Assembly: GCA_017430725.1 (NCBI GenBank)
Contig: JAFRMK010000009.1
Location: 1-64,000 of the forward strand
Source of the DNA: Candidatus Saccharimonadota bacterium
Lineage (GTDB): Bacteria; Patescibacteriota; Saccharimonadia; Saccharimonadales; Saccharimonadaceae
DNA: 64,000 nt
Direction: 5' to 3'
Positions 40,923 through 49,089 of the stretch are shown piece after piece (positions within the stretch are counted from its first letter, which is position 1; each line of letters starts with the position of its first letter). The translations under genes and the position numbers were made by a program. Under the pieces are notes generated by a model that was not told where the DNA came from, ran no database searches, and saw nothing but the letters and a program-made list of their open reading frames with translations.

Positions 40923-41758
40923 TGAGTATTAAGACTTATCGCCCGACCACGCCGGCTCAGCGCCAAAAAACTACCCAAGATTTTGATATGATTACGACTC
41001 GTAAGCCTCTCAAGAGCTTGGTCAAAAGCAAAAAGCAAAACGCTGGTCGCAACAACAAAGGCCGCATCACCGTCCGCCATCGCGGCGGCGGCGTAAAACG
41101 CCACTATCGCATCTTGACACACAATCTACCAGCTGGCCTGAAATTGCGCGTCGAAGAAATCGAATACGACCCAAATCGCAGCGCTCGCATCGCTCGTGTC
41201 AAAGACCAAAATGGCGTCTACTACTATGTTTTGGCCGACACGAACATGCATAAAGGCCTCGAATTCCAGACCGGCGACGAAGCACCAATCGAAGCCAGCA
41301 ACCGCATGACGCTGGAACAGATTCCAGTCGGCACTCAAGTTTACGCCATTGAGCTGACGCCAGGCAAGGGCGCCCAAATCGTACGCTCCGCCGGCACGAC
41401 CGCCCAGCTCATGGCCAAAGAAAACGGCTATGCGACTTTGCGCCTGCCATCCGGAGAAGTTCGTAAAGTTCTCACGACTTGCAGCGCAAACATTGGTGTC
41501 GTCGGCAACATGCAGCACCAAAACATCAAAATCGGCTCCGCCGGTCGCAAACGCCGCAAGGGCATCCGCCCGACCGTTCGCGGTGTCGTGATGAACGCAA
41601 CTGACCACCCGCACGGTGGTGGTGACGGCGGTCGCCACGGCTCTGGCAAGGCGCCACGCACGCCATGGGGTCAATTAACCTTGGGTTATCGCACCCGTCG
41701 CAACAAGCAAACTAATAAGATGATTGTCCGCAGTCGTCACGAAGGAAAGAGGAGATAG
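40922..41758 (+). CDS. rplB: 50S ribosomal protein L2
   Basis: A 278-residue L2 with the peptidyl-transferase-proximal 'NATDHPHGGGDGGRHGSGKAPRTPWG' loop and an intact OB and SH3-like core. GGAGG precedes it; the ATG shares a base with the rplW stop. Confidence 0.97.
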   Translation: MSIKTYRPTTPAQRQKTTQDFDMITTRKPLKSLVKSKKQNAGRNNKGRITVRHRGGGVKRHYRILTHNLPAGLKLRVEEIEYDPNRSARIARVKDQNGVYYYVLADTNMHKGLEFQTGDEAPIEASNRMTLEQIPVGTQVYAIELTPGKGAQIVRSAGTTAQLMAKENGYATLRLPSGEVRKVLTTCSANIGVVGNMQHQNIKIGSAGRKRRKGIRPTVRGVVMNATDHPHGGGDGGRHGSGKAPRTPWGQLTLGYRTRRNKQTNKMIVRSRHEGKRR

Positions 41759-41761
41759 CCT

Positions 41762-42049
41762 ATGTCACGTTCTCTCAAGAAAGGGCCTTTCGTGGACTAC
41801 AAGCTTCAGAAAAAAGTTGAAGCCCTCTCCGCTGAAGACCGCACTATTATCAAAACCTGGGCGCGCCAATCCACTATCAGTCCAGAAATGGTTGGTCGCA
41901 CCATCGCCGTACACAACGGCCGTGTTCACGTTCCAGTATTTATCACTGAAAATATGGTCGGTCACAAACTCGGCGAATTTGCTCCGACTCGTAAATTTAG
42001 GCGCCATGGCGGCAAAAAAGCCGCTGAGGCAGCAAAGAAGGGGGCATAA
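41762..42049 (+). CDS. rpsS: 30S ribosomal protein S19
   Basis: A 95-residue S19 ('[20 protein letters not shown]', '[38 protein letters not shown]'). It sits in the 30S head beside S13. Spacing to rplB is 3 nt. Confidence 0.96.
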   Translation: MSRSLKKGPFVDYKLQKKVEALSAEDRTIIKTWARQSTISPEMVGRTIAVHNGRVHVPVFITENMVGHKLGEFAPTRKFRRHGGKKAAEAAKKGA

Positions 42050-42052
42050 AGT

Positions 42053-42454
42053 ATGGCAACTAAAACTGCACATGCATATATCAAAGGAGTCGACGTTCAG
42101 CCACGCAAGGCCGGCATCGTCGCGAGCCTAGTACGCGACCGCTATGTCGCGGACGCTATCGTCATCTTGGAACACACGCCGCGCCGTGCCGCAAAACCCG
42201 TTATGAAAGCTATTCAGTCCGCCAACGCGAACTTGATGCAACAGGGCAGCATCGACACCAAAACTATCGCTATCAAGCGCATTTCAGTCACTGCCGGCAC
42301 TCGCATGCGTCGCTATGTACCCGCCAGCCGCGGCCGCGCCTTACCGTTCGAAAAGATTTCATCAAATATCTTCGTCGAAGTAACTGGTGAAGAAAAAGCG
42401 AAAAAAGCGCCTGCCAAGCAAAGCGCAGCTAAGAAAGAAAAGGAGAACAAGTAA
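42053..42454 (+). CDS. rplV: 50S ribosomal protein L22
   Basis: A 133-residue L22: core 'AGIVASLVRDRYVADAIVILEHTPRRAAKPVMKAIQSA' and the tunnel-reaching hairpin, then a Lys/Ala-rich C-terminal tail of about 20 residues. The stop shares a base with rpsC. Confidence 0.94.
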   Translation: MATKTAHAYIKGVDVQPRKAGIVASLVRDRYVADAIVILEHTPRRAAKPVMKAIQSANANLMQQGSIDTKTIAIKRISVTAGTRMRRYVPASRGRALPFEKISSNIFVEVTGEEKAKKAPAKQSAAKKEKENK

Positions 42455-43080
42455 TGGGTCAGAAAGTCAGCCCAATTAGCTACCGTCTCCAGGTGAATAA
42501 AAACTGGGCCAGCAAGTGGTTTGCGCGTAAAGCCGACTACCGCAAGTGGCTAATTGAAGACACCAAAATCCGTGAGGTCATTGAAGAACGCTTCAAGAGT
42601 CGTCCGACTATCGATCGCATCAGCATCGAACGAAGCCCGAACCTCACCACAATCACGATTCGCACCGCCAAAGCCGGTGCCGTCATCGGCAAACAGGGCT
42701 CCGGTATCAACGAGCTGAAAAAGCAACTCGAAAAAGTTACCGACAGCCCACTCCGCATCAACGTTGAGGAAGTTAAGAAGCCAGAACTCAGCGCCAAGCT
42801 GGTCGCCGAAAACATCGGCTTCCAACTCGGCAAGCGCATGAACTTCCGCCGCGCCGTCAAAATGGCACTCTCTTCGACCATGAATGCCGGCGCTAAAGGT
42901 ATTCGCGTCGAAGTTTCCGGCCGTCTCAACGGCGCCGAAATGTCTCGTCGTGAAAAATTCATCGAAGGTTCCGTGCCGCTTCACACACTGCGCGCCGACA
43001 TCGACTTCTACGTCGAGCACGCCCAGACCACGGCCGGCATCGTTGGCGTAAAAGTTTGGATTTACAAGGGGGAGAAGTAA
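42454..43080 (+). CDS. rpsC: 30S ribosomal protein S3
   Basis: A 208-residue S3 with the KH domain ('TITIRTAKAGAVIGKQGSGINELKKQLEK') and the C-terminal domain 'MNAGAKGIRVEVSGRLNGAEMSRREKFIEGSVPLHTLRADIDF'. It forms part of the mRNA entry site. Start ATG overlaps rplV. Confidence 0.97.
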   Translation: MGQKVSPISYRLQVNKNWASKWFARKADYRKWLIEDTKIREVIEERFKSRPTIDRISIERSPNLTTITIRTAKAGAVIGKQGSGINELKKQLEKVTDSPLRINVEEVKKPELSAKLVAENIGFQLGKRMNFRRAVKMALSSTMNAGAKGIRVEVSGRLNGAEMSRREKFIEGSVPLHTLRADIDFYVEHAQTTAGIVGVKVWIYKGEK

Positions 43081-43081
43081 T

Positions 43082-43501
43082 ATGGCACTCAGTCAACCGC
43101 GCAAAGAAGCGCACCGCAAAGTTCGCAAGGGCAAAAACACCGGCATCGCCAGCCGCTGCAACACCGTTGCATTTGGCGATTTCGGCCTAATGAGCCTCGA
43201 CAACGAACGCATCAACGGCCGACAAATCGAAGCCGCCCGTCAAGCCATCACACGCTACGTCAAGCGTGGCGGTCAAGTTTGGATTCGCATCTTCCCGCAC
43301 ATCCCGGTCTCGAAGAAGCCACTTGATGTCAAGATGGGTAGCGGCAAAGGCGAGCCCGCCTTCCATGTCGCCAAAGTCAAGAAAGGCACCGTAATGTTTG
43401 AAATCGCCGGCGTAACCGAGGAGCAGGCGCGCGAAGCACTGCGGCTCGCCAGTCACAAACTACCAGTACGCTGCAAGATTTTGAAACGGGAGGAGCAATA
43501 A
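43082..43501 (+). CDS. rplP: 50S ribosomal protein L16
   Basis: A 139-residue L16 ('RKVRKGKNTGIASRCNTVAFGDFGLMSLDNERINGRQIEAAR', 'KPLDVKMGSGKGEPAFHVAKVKKG'). It lines the A-site region of the 50S. Follows rpsC by one base. Confidence 0.96.
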   Translation: MALSQPRKEAHRKVRKGKNTGIASRCNTVAFGDFGLMSLDNERINGRQIEAARQAITRYVKRGGQVWIRIFPHIPVSKKPLDVKMGSGKGEPAFHVAKVKKGTVMFEIAGVTEEQAREALRLASHKLPVRCKILKREEQ

Positions 43502-43502
43502 T

Positions 43503-43733
43503 ATGGCAAACGCAAAGCAAAGTAGTAAAAAGGCTCCAGCCAAAGCAGCCAAAGCAGCCAAAACCACCGAAAAGCAATCTTTGCCTGAACAGCTCGCCGC
43601 CAAACGCGCCGAACTGCTCACGGCACAGCAAGGCCTTGGCAGTACGCTCCAGAACCCACATCACATCAAGGCCCTGAAGAAAGAGATTGCCCGCATTCTA
43701 ACGAAAATTAACGCCACGAAAGGAGATAAGTAA
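43503..43733 (+). CDS. rpmC: 50S ribosomal protein L29
   Basis: A 76-residue L29 with the '[39 protein letters not shown]' core and an extra Lys/Ala-rich N-terminus of about 20 residues. Its stop shares a base with rpsQ. Confidence 0.9.
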   Translation: MANAKQSSKKAPAKAAKAAKTTEKQSLPEQLAAKRAELLTAQQGLGSTLQNPHHIKALKKEIARILTKINATKGDK

Positions 43734-44038
43734 TGGCACGCACATTGACAGGAGTTGTGTCTTCCGACAAGCGTGACAAGACGATTACCGTCATGATCAC
43801 CTCTCGTGAAACGCACCCTCTCTATAAAAAGCAATTTACGATTACGCGTAAATATACCGCCCACGACGAAAAGAACCAGGCGCACGAAGGCGACAAGGTG
43901 ATGATTGCCGAGACTCGCCCCATCAGCAAAACCAAGACCTGGACCCTCGTCAAGGTACTCGAGAAGAGTCATGGCAAAGTCGAACTGAAAGAAGAAGTTA
44001 CTCAGGTCGAGGAAGCTTCTGAGAAAGGGGAGGAATAG
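43733..44038 (+). CDS. rpsQ: 30S ribosomal protein S17
   Basis: A 101-residue S17: OB-fold core '[43 protein letters not shown]...[21 protein letters not shown]', then a charged C-terminal tail of about 20 residues beyond the standard length. Confidence 0.94.
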   Translation: MARTLTGVVSSDKRDKTITVMITSRETHPLYKKQFTITRKYTAHDEKNQAHEGDKVMIAETRPISKTKTWTLVKVLEKSHGKVELKEEVTQVEEASEKGEE

Positions 44039-44041
44039 GCC

Positions 44042-44410
44042 ATGATTCAAGCAGAAAGTCGTTTGAAAGTCGCTGACAACAGTGGCGCAAAAGAGCTCGG
44101 CGTTATCCGTGTACTCGGTGGCACCCGCGCTCGCTATGCCCACGTTGGCGATATCGTAACCTGTAGCGTAAAAGAGGCTTCGCCGACCGGCAACGTCAAA
44201 AAGAAAGCCGTCGTCCGCGCCGTTATTGTCCGCACGCGCGCCACAATTCGTCGCCCAGACGGTTCAACCATTCGCTTTGACGACAATGCCGCCGTACTCG
44301 TTAACGAAGACAAGACCCCACGAGGCACTCGCGTCTTCGGTCCCGTACCACGTGAGTTGCGCGACCTCGGCTACAGCAAAATTATCAGTTTAGCTCCGGA
44401 GGTCATCTAA
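44042..44410 (+). CDS. rplN: 50S ribosomal protein L14
   Basis: A 122-residue L14 of normal length ('[26 protein letters not shown]', '[37 protein letters not shown]'). It sits at the subunit interface. Confidence 0.97.
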   Translation: MIQAESRLKVADNSGAKELGVIRVLGGTRARYAHVGDIVTCSVKEASPTGNVKKKAVVRAVIVRTRATIRRPDGSTIRFDDNAAVLVNEDKTPRGTRVFGPVPRELRDLGYSKIISLAPEVI

Positions 44411-44730
44411 TGGGTGTACGAATTAAGACCGGCGACACCGTGAAAATCATTTCCGGTGCAGACAAAGGAAAAACCGGCAAAGTAATCAAAGTCATGCCAC
44501 GAGACAACAAAGTCTTGATTGAAGGCATCGGCAACCGCGAACGTCACATGCGCAAAGGTATGAACGGCCGTGGCGGCAAAAAAGATATCCAAGTCGCTAT
44601 CGACGCCAGCAAAGTTGCGCTGGTCGTTGATGCCAAAACCGGCAAAACCAGTCGTATTGGTTATGCCAAGAACGACAAAGGCGAAACCGTCCGCATCGCG
44701 CGTCAAGCAAACAATAAGGAGGTGAAGTAA
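44410..44730 (+). CDS. rplX: 50S ribosomal protein L24
   Basis: A 106-residue L24 with the KOW motif 'KTGDTVKIISGADKGKTGKVIKVMPRDNKVLIEGI'. It initiates 50S assembly. TAATG overlaps at both ends link it to rplN and rplE. Confidence 0.95.
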   Translation: MGVRIKTGDTVKIISGADKGKTGKVIKVMPRDNKVLIEGIGNRERHMRKGMNGRGGKKDIQVAIDASKVALVVDAKTGKTSRIGYAKNDKGETVRIARQANNKEVK

Positions 44731-45302
44731 TGGCTGAAACAAAATACGTTGCTCGCCTGAAAACGCTCTACAATGACAATTACGCCAAAGAGCTAAAAGA
44801 AGAGCTTAAACTAGACAACATCAATCAAGTGCCAAAACTCGAGAAAGTGATTGTCTCTTCCGGCGTCGGCAAGAAGCGCGACGACAAACGCTATACCGAA
44901 ACGGTCGAGCTCACGCTCGCCAAAATCACCGGCCAAGCCGTCACGAGCCGACTCGCCAAAAAGTCAATCGCTCAGTTCAAGATTCGCAAAGGCATGGGCG
45001 CACCAGTCGGCTACTTGACGACGCTACGCGGCAACAAAGCCTATGAATTTACTGACCGTTTCATCAATATCGTGTTGCCACACGTCCGTGACTTTCACGG
45101 CGTATCCCGCAAATCCTTCGATGCTCAAGGTAATTACAGCATCGGTCTCAAGGACCAGACCGTATTCCCAGAAATTAGCTTCGAAGACTCTGCCGTCCAA
45201 CACGGTGTCGAAATCACATTTGTTATCAAAAATGGCTCAAAGGAAGGAAGTACTAAATTGTTAGAAAAGTTTGGTATGCCGTTTGAGAAGGAGGGCAAGT
45301 AG
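44730..45302 (+). CDS. rplE: 50S ribosomal protein L5
   Basis: A 190-residue L5 ('[25 protein letters not shown]', '[11 protein letters not shown]' end). It binds 5S rRNA and helps form a bridge to the 30S head. Confidence 0.96.
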   Translation: MAETKYVARLKTLYNDNYAKELKEELKLDNINQVPKLEKVIVSSGVGKKRDDKRYTETVELTLAKITGQAVTSRLAKKSIAQFKIRKGMGAPVGYLTTLRGNKAYEFTDRFINIVLPHVRDFHGVSRKSFDAQGNYSIGLKDQTVFPEISFEDSAVQHGVEITFVIKNGSKEGSTKLLEKFGMPFEKEGK

Positions 45303-45303
45303 T

Positions 45304-45573
45304 ATGGCGAAAAAGAGTGCCGTCCTTCGCGATGAAAAACGACGCAAAATGTACGAAAAATACGCAGCAAAGCGCGCAGAGCTCAAAGCCGCCGGCGACC
45401 TGGAAGGTCTCCAGAAGCTGCCACGCAACGCCAGCCCAACTCGCCTCAAAAACCGCGATATGCTGGATGGCCGCCCCCGTGGTTATATGCGTCGCTTCGG
45501 CTTAAGCCGCATTAACTTCCGCGAAAAAGCCAGCAAGGGTGAAATCCCGGGCGTAACAAAGAGTAGTTGGTAA
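45304..45573 (+). CDS. rpsN: 30S ribosomal protein S14, zinc-free form
   Basis: An 89-residue S14 of the long, C-minus class: '[52 protein letters not shown]'. The CxxC...CxxC zinc site of short S14 is absent. The start at 45304 follows GGAGG and the rplE stop by one base. Confidence 0.95.
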   Translation: MAKKSAVLRDEKRRKMYEKYAAKRAELKAAGDLEGLQKLPRNASPTRLKNRDMLDGRPRGYMRRFGLSRINFREKASKGEIPGVTKSSW

Positions 45574-45593
45574 GAGGAGAAAGGAGAGAAAAT

Positions 45594-45995
45594 ATGTCTA
45601 TTCAAACAACTGACCCAGTAGCAGATTTGATCACCCGCATCCGTAATGCCATCGCTGTAGGAAAGACCGAAATTCGCGTTCCTACTAGCAAGCTTAAATT
45701 CGCCGTTGCGGACAAACTGCAAAAGATTCACTACCTAGAAAAAGTCGAGTTGGAAGAGTCCGAGCCACGCTCAATTCTCCACGTCGTCATAAACAATCCA
45801 GACGAAATCGCTCGCATCAATGAAATCTCCAAGGTGTCAAAGCCAGGCCGCCGCGTTTACGCCGGCGTCAACGAGATTCCAAAGGTGAAATCCGGACGTG
45901 GCACCGTCCTCGTATCCACGAGCAAGGGTATCATGACCGGTCAAGAAGCCGTCAAAAACAAGCTGGGCGGCGAAGTCTTAATTAAAGTCTGGTAA
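45594..45995 (+). CDS. rpsH: 30S ribosomal protein S8
   Basis: A 133-residue S8 ('TTDPVADLITRIRNAI', 'SKPGRRVYAGVNEIPKVKSGRGTVLVSTSKGIMTGQEA'). The start at 45594 follows GGAG. In E. coli S8 represses the spc operon. Here it is the last gene before a terminator; rplF resumes the cluster after a 1-kb insertion. Confidence 0.96.
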   Translation: MSIQTTDPVADLITRIRNAIAVGKTEIRVPTSKLKFAVADKLQKIHYLEKVELEESEPRSILHVVINNPDEIARINEISKVSKPGRRVYAGVNEIPKVKSGRGTVLVSTSKGIMTGQEAVKNKLGGEVLIKVW

Positions 45996-46007
45996 AAGCC
46001 AGTCCAA

Positions 46008-46039
46008 CAAAAAATATCCCCAAAAGGGGATATTTTTTA
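46008..46039 (+). terminator. Intrinsic terminator after rpsH
   Basis: AAAATATCCCC, loop AAAA, GGGGATATTTT (46011-46036). It splits the spc cluster into two transcription units. Confidence 0.85.
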
Positions 46040-46073
46040 AAACAAACATCAAAGCTCGATACATGAGCCCAGC

Positions 46074-46098
46074 AAAAAGCCCAGCAATTTGCCGGGCT
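46074..46098 (-). terminator. Intrinsic terminator of the antisense insertion
   Basis: On the minus strand AGCCCGGCA pairs with TGCTGGGCT, then five T. It ends the sortase-like gene. Confidence 0.75.
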
Positions 46099-46117
46099 CT
46101 TGTTTGTTGCTTAATAA

Positions 46118-46846
46118 TTAATAATTACACCAATACGTTAAGCGAATACCGCCGTTCGAATTAATGCAGGTGCGCATAATTACGTCGCATGGTGCGCCTT
46201 CCACGGCATTGTTACCATTTTCGTCCAACAGATCATAACTATTGTTATACCCATTGAAGCATGACGTACAAACCAAGTTGACTCGAGTACCGTCAGGATA
46301 GTCGATATGAGCCGTGTCGCCAACGGTGACATTCAGCAGACTCCCAAACTCCTGGGTCCGATGGTCGCTGATGACAAAGATGCCGTAATCGTAGCCGCAA
46401 GTCGCGCTATCGGAGCGATCTGTTACCGCTTGTGCTACCTGAAAGTTTTCAGGCGTAATTTCATAGTAGTACAGAGCAACGCTCACGCCATCCGGCAGAT
46501 ACAAACGACCAGCTGTGCCATAGTTCACGTTTTGCGGCACGACTGCCTCAGTTGACGGCTCGGTCGCCGCTGGCGCCTGCGTCGTGGTCGGCGGCGTCGC
46601 CGTAGTTGGCGCTTGCGTAGTTGTAGGCTGCGTAGTTGGCGCCTGCGTAGTCGATGTCGTCGATGCAGTCGTCGTGCTGACGGTCGTTGTCTCACGTTGG
46701 CGCATCACGCCAGTAATCAAAGACGTACCCATCGGCGTGCCGCCACCCTCGCTCAAAGCCAAAGAGTTATCTAAAAATAGATTAGCACCACAAGCTAATA
46801 AGGCTACTACGACTGTCGCAATGACCGATAAAGACAATTTCTTCAA
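46118..46846 (-). CDS. Secreted sortase-fold protein with Thr/Pro-rich linker
   Basis: About 242 residues. An N-terminal hydrophobic segment ends in LLAC, a possible lipobox; a Thr/Pro-rich linker (about 55-105) leads to a C-terminal sortase-like domain ('RLYLPDGVSVALYYYEI', 'VISDHRTQEFGSLLNVTVGDTAHI', 'IMRTCINSNGGIRLTYW') with His162, Cys227 and Arg235 in the sortase His-Cys-Arg order. It may therefore be a transpeptidase or a related peptidase. The start is TTG 46846, 8 nt after AGAGGGGG; an upstream ATG at 46924 would lie within the promoter. Codon use differs from the surrounding ribosomal genes, and it runs antisense within the spc cluster: a likely insertion. Confidence 0.65.
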   Translation of the reverse strand: MKKLSLSVIATVVVALLACGANLFLDNSLALSEGGGTPMGTSLITGVMRQRETTTVSTTTASTTSTTQAPTTQPTTTQAPTTATPPTTTQAPAATEPSTEAVVPQNVNYGTAGRLYLPDGVSVALYYYEITPENFQVAQAVTDRSDSATCGYDYGIFVISDHRTQEFGSLLNVTVGDTAHIDYPDGTRVNLVCTSCFNGYNNSYDLLDENGNNAVEGAPCDVIMRTCINSNGGIRLTYWCNY

Positions 46847-46904
46847 GTTTATTACCCCCTCTTTTAAGCAACAATTTAAAGGACGAAGATGTTCTTCGAT
46901 ACTT

Positions 46905-46934
46905 ATTATAACATATATAACCATATTTTGTCAA
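46905..46934 (-). promoter_or_regulatory. Promoter of the sortase-like gene
   Basis: On the minus strand TTGACA (46934-46929), 18-nt spacer, TATAAT (46910-46905). A CGAAG/CTTCG hairpin follows in the leader. Confidence 0.75.
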
Positions 46935-46970
46935 GTAACACAGCAAAAAACATTAGCGCCAACAGAGTAG

Positions 46971-46999
46971 TTGCATTTCTCTAACAGATATGATAAAAT
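46971..46999 (+). promoter_or_regulatory. Promoter of the rplF-rplO unit
   Basis: TTGCAT (46971-46976), 17-nt spacer, TAAAAT (46994-46999). It restores expression of the spc genes after the insertion. Confidence 0.65.
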
Positions 47000-47029
47000 A
47001 TCCGAGATATCATTAAAAAGAGGAACGCA

Positions 47030-47566
47030 ATGAGTCGTATCGGAAAACTACCTGTAGACATCCCTGCAGGCGTGACAATCACGGTCGGCGACACTGAAAT
47101 CACCGTCGCTGGACCGAAGGGCACGCTCCAGGTTCCTGTCCAGGAAAACACCACGACGAAAGTCGAGGGAACCCAAATCATCGTAACGCGTAAAGACGAC
47201 GAGCCAAAGTCGAAAGCTTGGCACGGCCTTCAGCGCGCGCTACTCAATAATGCCGTAACTGGCGTCACTAAAGGCTTTGAGAAGAAGCTCGAAGTCAATG
47301 GCGTCGGCTTCCGTCTTTCGGGCGGCCCCAAAGAAATCGAGATGGCGCTAGGTTTTTCACATCCCGTGAAATATAAAGCTCCAGAAGGAGTCGACCTCAA
47401 GACCGACAAAATGGTCATCACCGTCAGCGGCATCGACAAACAAAAAGTCGGCCAAGTTGCCGCCGAGATTCGCGCACTCAAGAAGCCAGAGCCATACAAG
47501 GGTAAAGGCATTAAGTACGTCGATGAAGTTATCATCCGTAAAGCCGGTAAGGCAGGGAAGAAATAG
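47030..47566 (+). CDS. rplF: 50S ribosomal protein L6
   Basis: A 178-residue L6 with the two repeated domains and the signature 'PEPYKGKGIKYVDEVIIRKAGKAGKK'. It lies near the factor-binding site. AGAGG precedes the ATG. Confidence 0.97.
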   Translation: MSRIGKLPVDIPAGVTITVGDTEITVAGPKGTLQVPVQENTTTKVEGTQIIVTRKDDEPKSKAWHGLQRALLNNAVTGVTKGFEKKLEVNGVGFRLSGGPKEIEMALGFSHPVKYKAPEGVDLKTDKMVITVSGIDKQKVGQVAAEIRALKKPEPYKGKGIKYVDEVIIRKAGKAGKK

Positions 47567-47568
47567 CC

Positions 47569-47898
47569 ATGAAAGCAGATCTTAGGAAGAATCGCACTCG
47601 CGCAAAGATTCACGGCACGGCTGAACGCCCACGCCTCAGCGTAAACATCAGCAATATGCATGTCACCGCTCAGCTCATCGATGATGACAAGGGTGTCACG
47701 CTTGCCTATGCCACCACAGTTGGTAGCAAACAAAAGGGCAACAAGACCGAGCTCGCCGCCTATATCGGCAGCGAAATCGCTAAAAAAGCAAAGAAAGCCA
47801 AGATCAAGACCGTCGTCTTTGACCGAGGTGCTCACCTTTATGCTGGTCGTCTCAGCGCACTCGCCGATGCCGCCCGCAAGGAAGGATTGGAGTTTTAA
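47569..47898 (+). CDS. rplR: 50S ribosomal protein L18
   Basis: A 109-residue L18 ('RLSVNISNMHVTAQLIDDDKGVTLAYATT', 'VVFDRGAHLYAGRLSALADAARKEGLEF'). It binds 5S rRNA. Confidence 0.96.
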   Translation: MKADLRKNRTRAKIHGTAERPRLSVNISNMHVTAQLIDDDKGVTLAYATTVGSKQKGNKTELAAYIGSEIAKKAKKAKIKTVVFDRGAHLYAGRLSALADAARKEGLEF

Positions 47899-47899
47899 T

Positions 47900-48517
47900 A
47901 TGGACAACAAGCAAGCAAAAGTCATCAATAAATCCGGCACAACGCGCCTCACCGACGAAGCGGTCGCCGCACGCGAAGCCCGTGCTCAAAAAGACTTCCG
48001 TGGCGGTCGACGCCGCGACAATCGCCGCGGTCGTCGTGCGGCCGAAGAGGGCAAAAAGGAATTCGATTCCGTCAACATCTCAATCAACCGCGTCTCCCGC
48101 ACCGTCAAAGGCGGTCGCCGGATGCGCTTCCAGGCACTCGTCGCCATCGGTGACCACAAAAACCGCGTCGGCGTCGCGATGGCCAAAGGCTCCGATGTCA
48201 CTTCGGCCGTCCAGAAAGCCGAACGTCGCGCCAAGAAGAATATGATTACTATCAACCTAAACGGCGACACCATCTGCCACGAAGTCGAAACCAAAGTCAC
48301 GGGCGCACACGTCCTGATGAAACCGGCTTCACCTGGTACTGGGATTATTGCCGGTGGGGTAGTTCGCTCTATCATTGGCCTAACCGGTGTTAAGAACCTT
48401 ATCAGCAAATCGCTCGGTTCGACCAATAAGACCAACATCGCCTACGCCGTTATCGAAGGCCTGCGCCAACAAGTTCCTCGCGAACAATGGCACGACGCCA
48501 AAAAGGAGGCCAAATAA
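47900..48517 (+). CDS. rpsE: 30S ribosomal protein S5
   Basis: A 205-residue S5 with an extra charged N-terminus of about 50 residues before the core ('SVNISINRVSRTVKGGRRMRFQALVAIGD', 'PGTGIIAGGVVRSIIGLTGVKN'). The start at 47900 follows the rplR stop by one base. The next gene is rplO; rpmD (L30), which normally lies between them, is absent, as is typical of CPR bacteria. Confidence 0.96.
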   Translation: MDNKQAKVINKSGTTRLTDEAVAAREARAQKDFRGGRRRDNRRGRRAAEEGKKEFDSVNISINRVSRTVKGGRRMRFQALVAIGDHKNRVGVAMAKGSDVTSAVQKAERRAKKNMITINLNGDTICHEVETKVTGAHVLMKPASPGTGIIAGGVVRSIIGLTGVKNLISKSLGSTNKTNIAYAVIEGLRQQVPREQWHDAKKEAK

Positions 48518-48984
48518 TGAAATACCATGAACTCGAGACCAATAAAAACCAGTCCGTCAAGCGAGTCGGACGCGGCATCTCGGCCGGACAGGGAAAAACT
48601 TCCGGACGCGGCACCAAGGGTCAAAAATCACGCACTGGTCACCGCAAAATGCCGGCCGGCTTCATGGGCGGTCAACGCGCCATCATGCAGGCGATTCCAA
48701 AGCTGAAAGGATTCAAGTCAATTCATCCGAAAGCACAAATCGTCTACACAGATGCACTGAATGAATTGAAGGGCAAAGTGGACAATTTCGTCCTGGCCGA
48801 TGCATCACTCATCGCCAATCCATACGCGAAAGTCAAAATCATCAGCCGCGGCGAGCTAAAAGCCAAAATTGAACTTGAAACGCAATTCGCCAGCAAAAGC
48901 GCTGTTGCGGCCATCAAGCAAGCCGGCGGCAAATACAAGCAAGTCGCCGTGCCTGCGCGCCAAAAACAAAGCAAGCAGGACTAA
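48517..48984 (+). CDS. rplO: 50S ribosomal protein L15
   Basis: A 155-residue L15 ('KRVGRGISAGQGKTSGRGTKGQKSRTG', 'MPAGFMGGQ'). The ATG shares a base with the rpsE stop. A terminator follows, so secY has its own promoter. Confidence 0.95.
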   Translation: MKYHELETNKNQSVKRVGRGISAGQGKTSGRGTKGQKSRTGHRKMPAGFMGGQRAIMQAIPKLKGFKSIHPKAQIVYTDALNELKGKVDNFVLADASLIANPYAKVKIISRGELKAKIELETQFASKSAVAAIKQAGGKYKQVAVPARQKQSKQD

Positions 48985-49002
48985 TTGGCCTCAATCCACG
49001 GG

Positions 49003-49028
49003 AAAATCTCCCATCAGGGAGATTTTTT
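49003..49028 (+). terminator. Intrinsic terminator after rplO
   Basis: AAAATCTCCC, loop ATCA, GGGAGATTTT followed by T. Confidence 0.85.
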
Positions 49029-49089
49029 CTATGAGATTTCACAGACAACATGATTTATGATAATATAAGATGAGTAAATAAGAGGGATT

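Noticed and set aside
46560-46700. Thr/Pro-coding repeats as a CRISPR or tandem repeat array
   Set aside because: The short repeats encode a low-complexity linker and have no spacer structure. No CRISPR array is visible anywhere in the window.
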